Below are positions 26,798-36,524 of a DNA stretch of 64,000 nucleotides, one piece after another. Below the pieces are notes generated by a model. The model was not told where the DNA came from. It made no database searches and saw only the letters and a list, made by a program, of their open reading frames with translations. The stretch lies in contig SECL01000008.1 in the NCBI GenBank assembly GCA_004173455.1, positions 1-64,000 on the forward strand. The letters run 5' to 3'. Made by a program: the position numbers and the translations under genes. The first letter of the stretch is position 1; each line of letters begins with the position of its first letter. This DNA comes from Moraxellaceae bacterium. GTDB lineage: Bacteria > Pseudomonadota > Gammaproteobacteria > Pseudomonadales > Moraxellaceae.

Positions 26798-28030
26798 ATG
26801 ACCGTGCCCCTCGATTTTACTTCTGTAAAAAACAAACCCAGCCATCAAGCCAGCAGCTTAATGCCTACTTATGCACGTCAACCCATTGCGTTTGTCCGAG
26901 GCCAAGGCAGCTATTTATATACAGAAAATGGTACTGCCTATCTGGATGCCTTAACCGGAATTGCAGTCTGTGGGCTTGGCCACGCACATCCAGTGGTCGC
27001 GCAGGCGATTAGCGAGCAAGCAAGCTTACTGGTGCATACGAGTAATTTGTTTGAAATTCCATGGCAGGAAACAGCTGGCCAGTTATTGACTAAAGTGGCT
27101 GGCATGCAACAGGTGTTTTTCAGCAATAGTGGCGCTGAAGCCAATGAAGCGGCGATTAAACTGGCGCGTATTAGTGGCCATAAAAAAGGCTTTAGCAGTC
27201 CAAAAATTATTGTTATGGAAAAATCTTTTCATGGCCGCACACTGGCGACGTTGTCGGCCACTGGTAATGCTAAAGTACAGGCGGGTTTTGCACCACTGGT
27301 AGAAGGTTTTTTACGCGTGCCGTTTGGTGATGTGGATGCCATTCAACAACTGGCTGAACAACACCATGATATTGTGGCTATTCTGGTAGAACCTATTCAG
27401 GGTGAAGGTGGTATTAATACCGCACCGCAGGGTTTTAAATACCTTAACCAGCTACGCGCGCTGTGTGACCAGCATGACTGGCTACTAATGCTCGATGAAA
27501 TCCAGACTGGCAACGGTCGTACCGGAAAATATTTTGCTTTCCAGCACACTTCGATTATTCCTGACGTGCTGACTACCGCCAAAGGTCTCGGCAATGGTTT
27601 TCCAGTTGGTGCCTGTCTGGTGCAAGGCAAAGCAGTGAATCTGTTTACAGCCGGTAATCATGGATCAACCTATGGCGGCACACCGTTGGCTTGCCGTACT
27701 GTCTATACCGTGATTGACTGTCTGGAAAAAGAAGGTGCGGTCGACAATGCAGCCAAAATGGGCGCCTATCTAGTTGAGCAATTCCAGCAGCAGTTGGCGC
27801 AGTATGAGGTCAAAGTGCGTGGTTTTGGCCTAATGATTGGAATTGAATTGCCCATTGCTTGTGGTGAACTGGTGGCATTGGCACGCGATGAAAAACAGCT
27901 CATTATTAATGTCACTGCTGATCAAGTGGTACGTTTACTGCCTGCTTTAAATATTTCACAGGCCGATGCCGATGAAATTATTAATCGATTGGTGCCGTTA
28001 ATTCATGACTTTATGCAAAATGCACAGTAA
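26798..28030 (+). CDS. argD: Acetylornithine aminotransferase
   Basis: 410 residues, a class III PLP aminotransferase. GAEANEAAIKLAR, SFHGRTLATLSATGN, LMLDEIQTGNGRTG and the PLP-binding Lys in TTAKGLGNGFPVGA are all present. It converts N-acetylglutamate semialdehyde to N-acetylornithine in arginine synthesis and can also act in lysine synthesis. AAGAGCG precedes the start and a strong terminator follows. It is a single-gene unit, as usual outside arg operons in this family. Confidence 0.95.
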   Translation: MTVPLDFTSVKNKPSHQASSLMPTYARQPIAFVRGQGSYLYTENGTAYLDALTGIAVCGLGHAHPVVAQAISEQASLLVHTSNLFEIPWQETAGQLLTKVAGMQQVFFSNSGAEANEAAIKLARISGHKKGFSSPKIIVMEKSFHGRTLATLSATGNAKVQAGFAPLVEGFLRVPFGDVDAIQQLAEQHHDIVAILVEPIQGEGGINTAPQGFKYLNQLRALCDQHDWLLMLDEIQTGNGRTGKYFAFQHTSIIPDVLTTAKGLGNGFPVGACLVQGKAVNLFTAGNHGSTYGGTPLACRTVYTVIDCLEKEGAVDNAAKMGAYLVEQFQQQLAQYEVKVRGFGLMIGIELPIACGELVALARDEKQLIINVTADQVVRLLPALNISQADADEIINRLVPLIHDFMQNAQ

Positions 28031-28080
28031 AACCTAAACAGTGGATTTGCCCGCTGGTGTACATGGTCAAACAAACCCAT

Positions 28081-28122
28081 AAAAAAACCGCCTCCGATTT
28101 TAAACATGGAGGCGGTTTTTTT
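28081..28122. terminator. Strong bidirectional terminator
   Basis: A7-CCGCCTCC (28081-28095) and GGAGGCGG-T7 (28108-28122) form a perfect 15-bp inverted repeat with a 12-base loop. It lies between the convergent argD and LysR genes. Confidence 0.95.
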
Positions 28123-28131
28123 ATTCATGGC

Positions 28132-29085
28132 TTACTGAGTCGTTGAGGGTATTTCATCAGTTAAGCGGCGCACCGAACGACCACCGGGTAACTGGCTAAA
28201 ATATTGTGACAACGCATCCAGACAGCGATAGATCTTGGTGGGCTGTTGCTCACGCTTTAAGGTCACAGCATACAAAATATAATCCTGCATTTTCCATTGA
28301 GGCAGCACTTCTACCAAATCGCCACGCGCCAGTTCTTTTTGCACATCCAAATACAGAATACGGCCAACACCATGACCCGCCAAACACAGTGATTTAGTCA
28401 CAAACACATTATTGCTGTGAATACGCGCTGGCATGAATATGTGCTTTTGCTCATTTGTCGCAGCATTGGTCAAATGTATATCTTGCGGGTTTTGCACCAG
28501 ATCAATTGGTAAAAGCTCAAGCTGAGCGAGGTCTTCAGGCGTTTGAATGGGTGCAAATTTTCTCAAATAAGCAGGCGCTGCACACAAAATTTGGTCAACA
28601 CGTGCCATTGGACGGGCAATTAATGAAGAGTCTGCCAATGCAGGACTCATGCGAATGGCAATATCAATGCGCTCTTCAATCAGATCAATATAGCGATTAT
28701 CGGCTTCAAAAAATATTTTTAGGCTAGGATGCGCCGATAACCAGCAAGATAATGCCGGTACGACATGCATTGCACCTAGCTCGGGGGTGGTAGCAATACG
28801 CAAATCACCCACCAGATCATCACGCAACTCACTAATGCGAATACGACCCCGTTCAGCGGCCGCTACCATTTCCTGACAACTTTGAAAAAATGCCTGACCT
28901 GCTTCTGTCAAACTTAATTTACGGGTAGAACGATGCAACAGCAGTACATCCATTTCTTCTTCTAATGAACGGATCTGCTGGCTAACGGCACTGGTGGTTA
29001 TTCCCAGATCTCTAGCTGCGCCACTAAAAGAACCACGTTCTACCACGCAGGCAAATACAGCCATACTTCGTAAATTATCAAGCAT
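28132..29085 (-). CDS. LysR-family transcriptional regulator
   Basis: 317 residues. The N-terminal winged helix is clear (MAVFACVVERGSFSGAARDLGITTSAVSQQIRSLEEEM), followed by the LysR substrate-binding domain. The ATG at 29085 (LDNLRSM) is chosen; an upstream GTG at 29100 is possible. A palindrome-like region with ATACCTATCC/GGAATAGGTAT character lies upstream (29135-29185) and could be its own operator. No divergent target gene is adjacent, so the regulon is unknown. Confidence 0.9.
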   Translation of the reverse strand: MLDNLRSMAVFACVVERGSFSGAARDLGITTSAVSQQIRSLEEEMDVLLLHRSTRKLSLTEAGQAFFQSCQEMVAAAERGRIRISELRDDLVGDLRIATTPELGAMHVVPALSCWLSAHPSLKIFFEADNRYIDLIEERIDIAIRMSPALADSSLIARPMARVDQILCAAPAYLRKFAPIQTPEDLAQLELLPIDLVQNPQDIHLTNAATNEQKHIFMPARIHSNNVFVTKSLCLAGHGVGRILYLDVQKELARGDLVEVLPQWKMQDYILYAVTLKREQQPTKIYRCLDALSQYFSQLPGGRSVRRLTDEIPSTTQ

Positions 29086-29239
29086 TGTTTTTTCGCTCAC
29101 CTTTAAAAGGATATTAGACTTTTGATATCAAGAATATATTCCTACCCACATACCATTAGTAAAATGGAATGGATAGGTATATCAAAAGCCTAAGATTGAT
29201 TTAGTTATTTTTTAATTTTCGTTCAGCTGGTTATAAACC

Positions 29240-30130
29240 CTAACGGACTGGTAACAAGCTGGCTGGGTTAATTGGTTTACCATTTAATCGAACCTGAAAC
29301 TCTAGCATAATCTGGTTAGTTCCACTGGAACCCATTTCGGCAATTTTCTGCCCTGCTTTCACGCGATCGTTTTCCTTGACAATAATTTTACTGTTGTGGG
29401 CATAAGCGGTAACGTAGCCATTAATATGACGAATTAACACCAGATTGCCATATTCAGTGAGTCGGTCACTGGCATAAACTACCTCTCCATCTGCGGCAGC
29501 GCGAATAGTATCACCGGTATTGCCGCCAATGCGAATACCTTTAACATTACGTGCCAGATCAAACGGTTGCAAAATCTGGCCATTAACCGGCCATTGCCAA
29601 CTTAGACCGGAAGGTAAAGTGGTTGGTGTATTGGGCAAAATGGGCGGCGGTGTGGTGGTTGAGGGAATATTGCGCACTGTCGTGTTAGATGGTGGATTAG
29701 CACGTACAGGCTGGCTCGGTAATGTCGTGGTTTGAATGGTAACTGGTGCTGGCGTGGCAGAGGTTCTGACCCGAATGCGCGGTGCATCTTTACCGCCATC
29801 ATGCAAACGCAGGCTTTGATTAGTATAAATGGTATAGCTGGAATCGATATTATTCATGCGGGCAATGTCGCGATAATCCAGATTATAACGTGCGCCTATC
29901 TGGCTTAACGTATCCCCGGCTTTGACCGTATAGTACTGCGGAATAACGATTAAGCGTGACTGCCCGGGATTGACCACCGGCTTTGATGCACAACCCGCCA
30001 TGAGCAATACGACCGTGCTATACACGATGGCTTTACGGGGGGAAATACTGCTTTTAACGGTTGCGGTATTTGTCTGCTTTGGTGTGCAAATTTGCATGGA
30101 AAGCCCTGATAAATAGCTCAACCACTTCAT
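29240..30130 (-). CDS. nlpD: NlpD-like lipoprotein with LysM and degenerate LytM domain
   Basis: 296 residues. A basic N-terminus and helix end in the lipobox LMAGC (Cys about 47). A LysM peptidoglycan-binding domain follows (YTVKAGDTLSQIGARYNLDYRDIARMNN), then a Pro/Thr linker and a C-terminal LytM/M23 domain. The zinc-ligand HxxxD is replaced (GIRIGG) and the last HxH reads LEFQV, so it is not a peptidase but an amidase activator of the EnvC/NlpD type. AGGGG before 30130 supports this start. The usual pcm/rpoS neighbours are not seen here. Confidence 0.85.
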   Translation of the reverse strand: MKWLSYLSGLSMQICTPKQTNTATVKSSISPRKAIVYSTVVLLMAGCASKPVVNPGQSRLIVIPQYYTVKAGDTLSQIGARYNLDYRDIARMNNIDSSYTIYTNQSLRLHDGGKDAPRIRVRTSATPAPVTIQTTTLPSQPVRANPPSNTTVRNIPSTTTPPPILPNTPTTLPSGLSWQWPVNGQILQPFDLARNVKGIRIGGNTGDTIRAAADGEVVYASDRLTEYGNLVLIRHINGYVTAYAHNSKIIVKENDRVKAGQKIAEMGSSGTNQIMLEFQVRLNGKPINPASLLPVR

Positions 30131-30419
30131 AAAATACCCCTGCCCTAAATAACTTTATCTCACTTGAAAACAGTGCCTGCTCTATTGGCGCTTTACAGAC
30201 ACGGCCAAAGCATAACAAGAAAAATAGTTTAGAAACGTTTTTTTCACGAACTGATAACGAAAACTCACATTATGAGTCAGAAAAAATTACGAATCGCTCA
30301 ACCCAACTACATTTAAGGCCTTACTCTGTCTTTTTCTTATGAAAAATCAACAAAAAGCTTCATCATGCTGGCATTACTTCGACTTATGCTAGGCCTGCTT
30401 ACAATTTGGAATTTTATAT

Positions 30420-30869
30420 ATGACTAAAACAAACCTGCCATTAACCAATTTTTTCTGGGTTAAAACCTTCGCTGTTGCCATCTTGTGTACCACGGGCATG
30501 ATTGCTCATGCAGCACCCGCCACTAGCGCTGCAAGCCACGCCAGTAAAGGTGACAAAGTTGAGTTTAAAAGCTCGTTGCCAGTTACGCAGGAAGAAATTG
30601 CAGCAGTGGATGTGCTGGGCGAAATTTGTCCCAAGCTAATCAGTAACACTAAAAAATTTGATACTGGTTATGAGCGTTTGCTCAAAGACCTAATGCCCAA
30701 TATTGATCAGCCTGTACTCGCGCTTAAAGCACTGGCAGATGATACTGAATATCAAGGCAAGCTCAAAGAAGCACGGGAAGATGCCAATAAAGCAACTGTT
30801 CACGATAACCGTGCAGTTTGTGAAGATATTGTGAATTATCCGGCCACTAGCACTAAATCCAAAAAATAA
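30420..30869 (+). CDS. Secreted MCR_0457-like protein
   Basis: 149 residues with a signal peptide (residues 1-33, cleaved after AHAA-type sequence) and a small acidic/basic domain holding two Cys (EICPKL and AVCEDI), which may pair in the periplasm. It resembles a Moraxellaceae-specific family named after Moraxella MCR_0457. It is followed closely by dacC. Function unknown. Confidence 0.75.
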   Translation: MTKTNLPLTNFFWVKTFAVAILCTTGMIAHAAPATSAASHASKGDKVEFKSSLPVTQEEIAAVDVLGEICPKLISNTKKFDTGYERLLKDLMPNIDQPVLALKALADDTEYQGKLKEAREDANKATVHDNRAVCEDIVNYPATSTKSKK

Positions 30870-30967
30870 TTTTTTTGTATTGTCTGGGCAATCATGCTTG
30901 GTTGCTCAGGCTCGATGGCTTAGAATCCTCCGCTTATGTTTATTTTGCTAAAATGGAAATTCTAGCC

Positions 30968-32128
30968 ATGTCTAGCCTACGCGCTTTCACTGTTGCTGCT
31001 TTATTTACCGGGTTTACCATTCATGCCCATGCTGTGACAGCACTACCTCTTCCACCTGTACTCGACAATAAAGCCTACGCAGTGGTGGATTATGACACTG
31101 GTCAGGTTTTGGCGGCTTCTAATGAAAATGCAGAGTTACCACCTGCTTCTTTGACCAAAATGCTGACCAGTTTTATTATTGAAAAACGCCTGATGTCTGG
31201 TCAGCTCAAAGAAACCGACATGGTACGCATGAATGAATCTGCATGGTGTCGTGGTAGTAGCTCAGAGTCGTGCATGTATGTTCCCTTGAATAGCTCGGCC
31301 AGTGTGCTTGACATGCTGCGTGGGATTATTATTCAGTCGGGGAATGATGCCTCTAAGGCTATGGCTGAGCACATTGCCGGTAATGAAGGCGCGTTTGCTG
31401 AAATAATGAATCAGGAAGCCAAAAGCATTGGCATGACGCACAGTCATTTTATGAATGCCACGGGTATGCCAATGGAAGGACACTATTCTTCTGCCTTGGA
31501 TATGGCAATTCTAGCGCGCAACATTATTAAAGACAGCTCTAAATATTATCCGATTTATTCTGAAAAAGAATTTACTTTTAATGGCATCAAGCAAGGTAAC
31601 CGTAACGCCTTACTGTACACCGACCCGAGCGTGGATGGTTTAAAAACCGGTCATACTGATGCAGCTGGTTATTGTCTGGTGGCGTCAAGTAAACGTGGCT
31701 CAATGCGTTTGATCGTGGTGGTGATGGGTACGCCCAGTATGCAAGAGCGCGCCAACCAACCGCGTGCGCTACTCAACTGGGGCTTTAGCAACTTTGAAAA
31801 CACCACACTACGTCCGGCTGGTCAGTCGCTGGCGACAACACCGGTATGGTTTGGCAAAACTGACAATATATCAGTAGGTTTGGCAGAAAATATGGCGGTT
31901 ACTCTGCCACGCGGACAAGCGGCCAATGTGAAAACTCAACTGGTGATTAACCCTGATTTAAAAGCACCAATCCAAAAAGGTCAGGTTATTGGTAAAGTAG
32001 TGGCCAATCTTGATGGCAAAATGCTGGCTGAAAAGCCTTTGGTTGCACTGGAAGCTGTAGAAGAATCAGGTTTCTTTGCTCGTATGGTTGATCATATCAA
32101 GATTTTCTTTAGTAAATTCTTTAGCTAA
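30968..32128 (+). CDS. dacC: D-alanyl-D-alanine carboxypeptidase (PBP5/6 type)
   Basis: 386 residues from the chosen start. The signal peptide is MSSLRAFTVAALFTGFTIHA. The penicillin-binding motifs are SLTK (SxxK), SGN (SxN, in IIQSGNDASKA) and KTG (VDGLKTGHT). A C-terminal beta domain and a terminal amphipathic helix (ARMVDHIKIFFSKFF) anchor it to the membrane surface. It trims the terminal D-Ala of peptidoglycan stem peptides. The 30968 ATG is preferred because the signal peptide starts there; longer in-frame starts at 30875 and 30953 are unlikely. Confidence 0.93.
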   Translation: MSSLRAFTVAALFTGFTIHAHAVTALPLPPVLDNKAYAVVDYDTGQVLAASNENAELPPASLTKMLTSFIIEKRLMSGQLKETDMVRMNESAWCRGSSSESCMYVPLNSSASVLDMLRGIIIQSGNDASKAMAEHIAGNEGAFAEIMNQEAKSIGMTHSHFMNATGMPMEGHYSSALDMAILARNIIKDSSKYYPIYSEKEFTFNGIKQGNRNALLYTDPSVDGLKTGHTDAAGYCLVASSKRGSMRLIVVVMGTPSMQERANQPRALLNWGFSNFENTTLRPAGQSLATTPVWFGKTDNISVGLAENMAVTLPRGQAANVKTQLVINPDLKAPIQKGQVIGKVVANLDGKMLAEKPLVALEAVEESGFFARMVDHIKIFFSKFFS

Positions 32129-32142
32129 GTCTTTATAATTTG

Positions 32143-32177
32143 AAAAATAAGCCGGATTCAATGTCCGGCTTATTTTT
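32143..32177 (+). terminator. dacC terminator
   Basis: AAAAATAAGCCGGA and TCCGGCTTATTTTT form a 14-bp stem with a 7-base loop, 15 bases after the dacC stop. Confidence 0.92.
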
Positions 32178-32322
32178 GCTTTAAAACGATTGAAGAGTGC
32201 AAAATACGCTTTATGTGCTGCGATAATTTCTCAGGTAATTGTTTTATTTTCACACAATCCTAAATTGAAAATTTTAGTATAAGAAGTTCTTCAATTTTAT
32301 ATTTTCTCATACCTAAAAAAGC

Positions 32323-32354
32323 AAAAAACCCTGCAAAAGCCACTGTTTGCAAGG
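32323..32354 (-). terminator. tRNA terminator
   Basis: On the minus strand, CCTTGCAAA and TTTTGCAGG form a stem with one bulge followed by GTTTTTTGC, just after the tRNA 3' end. Confidence 0.7.
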
Positions 32355-32362
32355 TTTGATAT

Positions 32363-32439
<77 letters not shown>

Positions 32440-32514
32440 CATAAGTTTATAATAAGCTAATTCAATAGCTTAACTTAAAACAGATTCTACAATGATTGTT
32501 CAGTGATTGCAAAT

Positions 32515-32536
32515 ATAATGCATTTGTAGGCATTAT
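32515..32536. repeat. Inverted repeat upstream of integrase
   Basis: ATAATGC (32515-32521) and GCATTAT (32530-32536) form a perfect 7-bp inverted repeat 50 bases upstream of the integrase start. It may be an operator or part of the attachment region. Confidence 0.35.
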
Positions 32537-32585
32537 GTCGGCTTAACTGTTTATTGCCAATTATTGCAAGAGCGCATCATACAAT

Positions 32586-33890
32586 ATGTCTAAGCCTGTG
32601 CAAAGAGTAAAACTCACCAAAACCTTTGTCGATTCTGTTACACCTGAAGAATCTGGACAAACAATCTACAGAGATAGTGAGTTGATTGGTTTTGCCTTAC
32701 GAGTGACCAAATCTAAGGTCTATATTGTTGAGCGTAGGATCGGTGATGCAAAATCATCAGTCCGTGTAAAGATTGGCCAGCACGGACTGATTACCCCTGC
32801 TCAGGCGCGGGAACAGGCAACACAGCTTTTGGCCAAGATGGCTCAAGGTATAAACCCCAATGAAGAAAAACTGGAAGTTAAAGCTGCAAAGCTGGCCGAA
32901 AAGCAAAAACTACTTGATCAGCCGACTCTGCGTGATGCCTACACAGTCTACAAAAGTCAGCGCCAGTTAAAACCAAAAACCTTGGAAGATTATGATCAGT
33001 GTTTTGACGACTATCTGATGGACTGGCAGGATCTAAGGTTGATGGATATCACACGGACTATGATTCAAGTCAAACATGCCCAGCTTTCTGAACGTAGTAA
33101 AGCACGTGCTAATCTGGCCATGCGCTTTTACCGGGCTGTGTTTAATTTTTCAGTGGAACATTATCTGGGTGAAGATGATCAGCCTATTATCAATATTTCA
33201 AATCCAGTTCGCACCCTCACCAGTAAGCGTCAGTGGAATAAAATTAAAAGACGCAAAGGTCATATTCGTGATGAGCAGATGAGTGACTGGATCAATGCTA
33301 TTTTGGCTTACCAATGGCGTGGCCAGCATTACAATGATCCGTCTGCTTTCACTAATCAGGACTTTCTGATCACCCTTATTCTGACGGGTTTTAGACGCGA
33401 AGAAATGGAAAGCCTGCCTTGGGCTAATGTTGACTTGAAGTATGGCACCCTACTTATTACTGACACAAAAAATGGCGAAGATCATTTGTTGCCTATGGGT
33501 GATTTACTTTGGCAGATCATTGGTGAACGGCGGCAACGTGATCCGGCAGGCTTATGGGTATTTCCATCCAAAAAAAGTGAAAGTGGTCATATCGAAAACC
33601 GTAGCAAAGCACGTGATGATATTTATCGCACCACGGGAATAAAATTCACTTTCCATGATTTGCGGCGGACGTTTAGTTCTATTGCAAATGGTCAGGTACA
33701 AGCCGGCAGATATACTATCAAGCGACTGCTTAACCATACGGATGAAAACACTAATGATGTCACTGGTGGTTATGTTCAGGTGAGTATGGCGGATTTAAGA
33801 TCCGCTATGAACCAGATTGAAGATATTGTAATCAGTCAGCAGCAAGAGAAAAATATTATTAATAGATCTGCTAATTTAATTGATCAATAA
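32586..33890 (+). CDS. int: Prophage tyrosine integrase
   Basis: 434 residues with an N-terminal DUF4102-like arm-binding region, a core-binding helix domain and an intact catalytic domain: Arg 270 (TGFRREE), His 357/Arg 360 (FHDLRR), His 384 (LLNHT) and Tyr 396 (GGYVQV). It integrates and, with an excisionase, excises the prophage. It points right, into the prophage, away from the tRNA. A terminator at 33907 follows. The full set of catalytic residues suggests activity. Confidence 0.93.
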   Translation: MSKPVQRVKLTKTFVDSVTPEESGQTIYRDSELIGFALRVTKSKVYIVERRIGDAKSSVRVKIGQHGLITPAQAREQATQLLAKMAQGINPNEEKLEVKAAKLAEKQKLLDQPTLRDAYTVYKSQRQLKPKTLEDYDQCFDDYLMDWQDLRLMDITRTMIQVKHAQLSERSKARANLAMRFYRAVFNFSVEHYLGEDDQPIINISNPVRTLTSKRQWNKIKRRKGHIRDEQMSDWINAILAYQWRGQHYNDPSAFTNQDFLITLILTGFRREEMESLPWANVDLKYGTLLITDTKNGEDHLLPMGDLLWQIIGERRQRDPAGLWVFPSKKSESGHIENRSKARDDIYRTTGIKFTFHDLRRTFSSIANGQVQAGRYTIKRLLNHTDENTNDVTGGYVQVSMADLRSAMNQIEDIVISQQQEKNIINRSANLIDQ

Positions 33891-33906
33891 AGGTAAAACA
33901 TTGATA

Positions 33907-33949
33907 AAAACTTGCGAAATTGCGCAAGCTGGCATTTTTCGCAAGTTTT
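33907..33949. terminator. Bidirectional terminator after integrase
   Basis: AAAACTTGCGAAA (33907-33919) and TTTCGCAAGTTTT (33937-33949) form a perfect 13-bp stem with a 17-base loop. It lies between the convergent integrase and the 76-aa gene. Confidence 0.88.
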
Positions 33950-33956
33950 CTATGAA

Positions 33957-34187
33957 TTACTCAAAGAAAGCCCTGCATCCTCGCTGAAAGTCCTGATCGT
34001 TAGCAACATCCGGATCAAGCGTGCACTCCTTCGCCGACTGCAACTGTCTGGCATATTGATGCCCGACATACTCCCCAGTCCCTACTTTATAGCCAGCTTC
34101 CCATGGTAGATAATCAATGATGAGCATCGGGATAAGTGTTGCTAAGAAAAAGCCAAAAATAACTAATATTAAGGTTGTAATGCGCAT
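33957..34187 (-). CDS. Small membrane protein, 76 aa
   Basis: An N-terminal membrane helix (LILVIFGFFLATLIPMLII) is followed by a short polar tail with two Cys (ECTLD and GCRAFF), probably facing the periplasm. A related fragment lies at 6219-6347 in the tRNA-Val island, so this is an accessory gene shared among mobile elements of this genome. Function unknown. Confidence 0.65.
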   Translation of the reverse strand: MRITTLILVIFGFFLATLIPMLIIDYLPWEAGYKVGTGEYVGHQYARQLQSAKECTLDPDVANDQDFQRGCRAFFE

Positions 34188-34280
34188 AGTTTAATTTACA
34201 GCTTGTCTTCCAGTGCTTGCCGATTTTAATGATGCATGTATAAATAGCCAAGGGATAAATAATAAATACTGGGGAGCATC

Positions 34281-34556
34281 ATGCTTATTCGCTTACTCAT
34301 TGTGATCAGCTTATTGTTTACTTCAAGTGCCTTTGCTGACAAGGATCATAAGTCTGAAGTATTAGAAGAAAATGAGGTAGGTGCCTTTCTAAATCAGCCC
34401 CATAAGACTTTCCGGGAGTGGAATCCAAGCTTGACTGGCAATCAGGTGATAAGTCAGGCCTGTTGTAAACAATGCAGCAAAGGGAAGGCCTGTGGCAACT
34501 CATGTATTAGTCGAGACAAGACCTGTCATAAAGGATCAGGATGTGCTTGTGACTAA
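34281..34556 (+). CDS. Secreted Cys-rich small protein
   Basis: 91 residues with a signal peptide (MLIRLLIVISLLFTSSAFA). The C-terminal third is a compact Cys cluster with pattern CCxxCxxGxxCGxxCxxxxxxCxxxxGCxC, probably a metal-binding or disulfide-stabilised domain. GGGGAGC precedes the ATG. It is on the opposite strand to the phage late genes at the prophage edge, as expected of a lysogenic-conversion gene expressed by the host. Function unknown. Confidence 0.75.
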   Translation: MLIRLLIVISLLFTSSAFADKDHKSEVLEENEVGAFLNQPHKTFREWNPSLTGNQVISQACCKQCSKGKACGNSCISRDKTCHKGSGCACD

Positions 34557-34560
34557 AAAA

Positions 34561-34590
34561 ATTCTCATCTATCATCAAATAAATGAGAAT
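34561..34590 (-). terminator. Late-operon terminator
   Basis: ATTCTCAT and ATGAGAAT form an 8-bp stem that on the minus strand is followed by a T run (34560-34555). It ends the leftward late transcript after the tailspike gene. Confidence 0.8.
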
Positions 34591-34606
34591 TAAAATTACT
34601 ACAGCT

Positions 34607-36418
34607 TTACGTTTCTATAAGACCATAGCCTCGCCATGAGCTAGCAGTAGTACCAGTTTGCACCCATCCTATAAATCCACCTGCTGTGGGATTCATATTA
34701 ATACGTCTAGAACCAACTAACGATAATACTGTAGGTTTACTACTAGAATATCCTTCCGTAATCCAAGCTGAACCCTCCAAAACCGTTTTATAATTTAAAT
34801 TACTTGTCGTATCTAATATTTCACAACCAACTGGGAAAATATGAGATGTAATCCCAGGTGTTTTATTAATAGTAATTTTAAAATGAGGCCGTGTCAGGCT
34901 ATTAATATTATTAACTGGTCTTACAAAAGAATTTTTATTCGCCCCTTGCAAGTTTATTAAAATTTCCGCATCTATGTAACAACTTGAACTATCGAGATTA
35001 GAACTAAGATATAAAGCGGTCTGTAATCTAGATGTATCAAAAGTATCAACTATATTCTGACCAGCTATTTTCAATGTACCAATGAAACTATAAGCACTTA
35101 GCCTTATAGCAGAATGATCCGACAAACTAGTATGATTTGCTGCCAATGATTGACCAGAATTTATTATTGTATTGGTTCCAATGCTACAATTTTTATATAT
35201 ACCACCTCCTGCACCATAATTTATAGCAGCGTTAGGTGCATTTACGATAAGATTTTCAGAGATATCAATATTTTCAAAAACTTGATTATATGAACTAGAT
35301 TCATTTACACCTAGCCCTACAATTCTTGCAGTGTACTGGGGAGCAGTCGTTTCCTCATCAAAAGCTAAGGTATTTGACTTTATAGAAATATTTTTACTCG
35401 GCAAATCAGAACCAGCCTGAAAACCTATTCCAATTCCAACTAAATTAGGGTCCGCACCTAAAACAGTTTGATGTATTCTAAAATAATTTCCTAATATATT
35501 TAGCCCATCTATACCATAACCACTATCATGGACACCATAAATCAAACTAAAAAGTCTTATACCAAATCTGACAACCTCAGCAACATTATTGGCTATAATG
35601 CCATATCTTGTATCTCCACCCCGATAAATACCACAATAATTACAAAATCCCTGAAAATTAAACACTTGATTATTTGTGATATTCATGTAAGAACCATGTA
35701 CTTCAGCAAAACAAGCAGTTCCATTAGCTCCCAAATTTGCACCAAAAGCCATATTATTTGTAATTTGTATATAATCACCAACTATATACAATGTTGAATG
35801 GTCATAAAATTTATCAATTCCTCCAACATCCACCCAAATATTATTCTCTATAATTACACGTTTTACCGTTTGATAGTTATTTATAACAAATGAATTGGTA
35901 GTTACAGCCCCAATAATTTTATTATTCACCAGTTTAAAATTTTCACCTTTTAGAGCTCGAAAAGTATATCTACGTTGATCAAGGGCTTGACCGTTAGTAA
36001 CTGAATATGTGTTATTAGACTTATTATAGTCAAATATAACTCCATCAATAATCATTCCGGTTAAATCATAACTACCAGTTACATCACCTATTAGGCATTC
36101 AAAACCTAAACTATTATCAGCAATTTTAATTGTAGCTCCATCCCCTAAAATACTTTTTCCTTCCGTTAAAGGAAGAATTACTTCATTCAAAATAGTAGGA
36201 GCTACAATATAAACCTTATCTTTTCCACCTAGGTGATGAATACCTGAGTCCGCTGCAAGCCATGCTCTTAAGGCTAATGTATCATCTGTTGTACCGTCTC
36301 CTTGAGCTCCAAAGTCAGCAGGCGTCACATATTCTGTATTCTTATCATGCTGTGTTCGTTGTACTGCACCAGTAAAAGGCTGCTGTACGATTACATCTGA
36401 GTCTTGAATTGTCGTCAT
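34607..36418 (-). CDS. Tailspike with right-handed beta-helix (pectate-lyase-like) fold
   Basis: 603 residues. A short N-terminal attachment segment is followed by the start of a pectate-lyase-like superhelix (TPADFGAQGDGTTDDTLALRAWL). Many beta-helix turns follow, with N-rich ladder repeats such as NNKIIG, NNIWVD, NNMAFG, NNQVFN. Such spikes often cut capsular or O-antigen sugars. No specific catalytic residues can be named. It lies after the lysis genes and is notably more AT-rich than the neighbouring tail genes, suggesting separate acquisition and host-range function. Confidence 0.82.
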   Translation of the reverse strand: MTTIQDSDVIVQQPFTGAVQRTQHDKNTEYVTPADFGAQGDGTTDDTLALRAWLAADSGIHHLGGKDKVYIVAPTILNEVILPLTEGKSILGDGATIKIADNSLGFECLIGDVTGSYDLTGMIIDGVIFDYNKSNNTYSVTNGQALDQRRYTFRALKGENFKLVNNKIIGAVTTNSFVINNYQTVKRVIIENNIWVDVGGIDKFYDHSTLYIVGDYIQITNNMAFGANLGANGTACFAEVHGSYMNITNNQVFNFQGFCNYCGIYRGGDTRYGIIANNVAEVVRFGIRLFSLIYGVHDSGYGIDGLNILGNYFRIHQTVLGADPNLVGIGIGFQAGSDLPSKNISIKSNTLAFDEETTAPQYTARIVGLGVNESSSYNQVFENIDISENLIVNAPNAAINYGAGGGIYKNCSIGTNTIINSGQSLAANHTSLSDHSAIRLSAYSFIGTLKIAGQNIVDTFDTSRLQTALYLSSNLDSSSCYIDAEILINLQGANKNSFVRPVNNINSLTRPHFKITINKTPGITSHIFPVGCEILDTTSNLNYKTVLEGSAWITEGYSSSKPTVLSLVGSRRINMNPTAGGFIGWVQTGTTASSWRGYGLIET

Positions 36419-36524
36419 CTTCTTCTACCTTCTATATTATTGGAAACTTTAAAATAAACTTCCCCTACTCAAGAAACAATATATAAAATCAAGATGACGA
36501 TATAATGTGCTTTTTAAAACTTTA

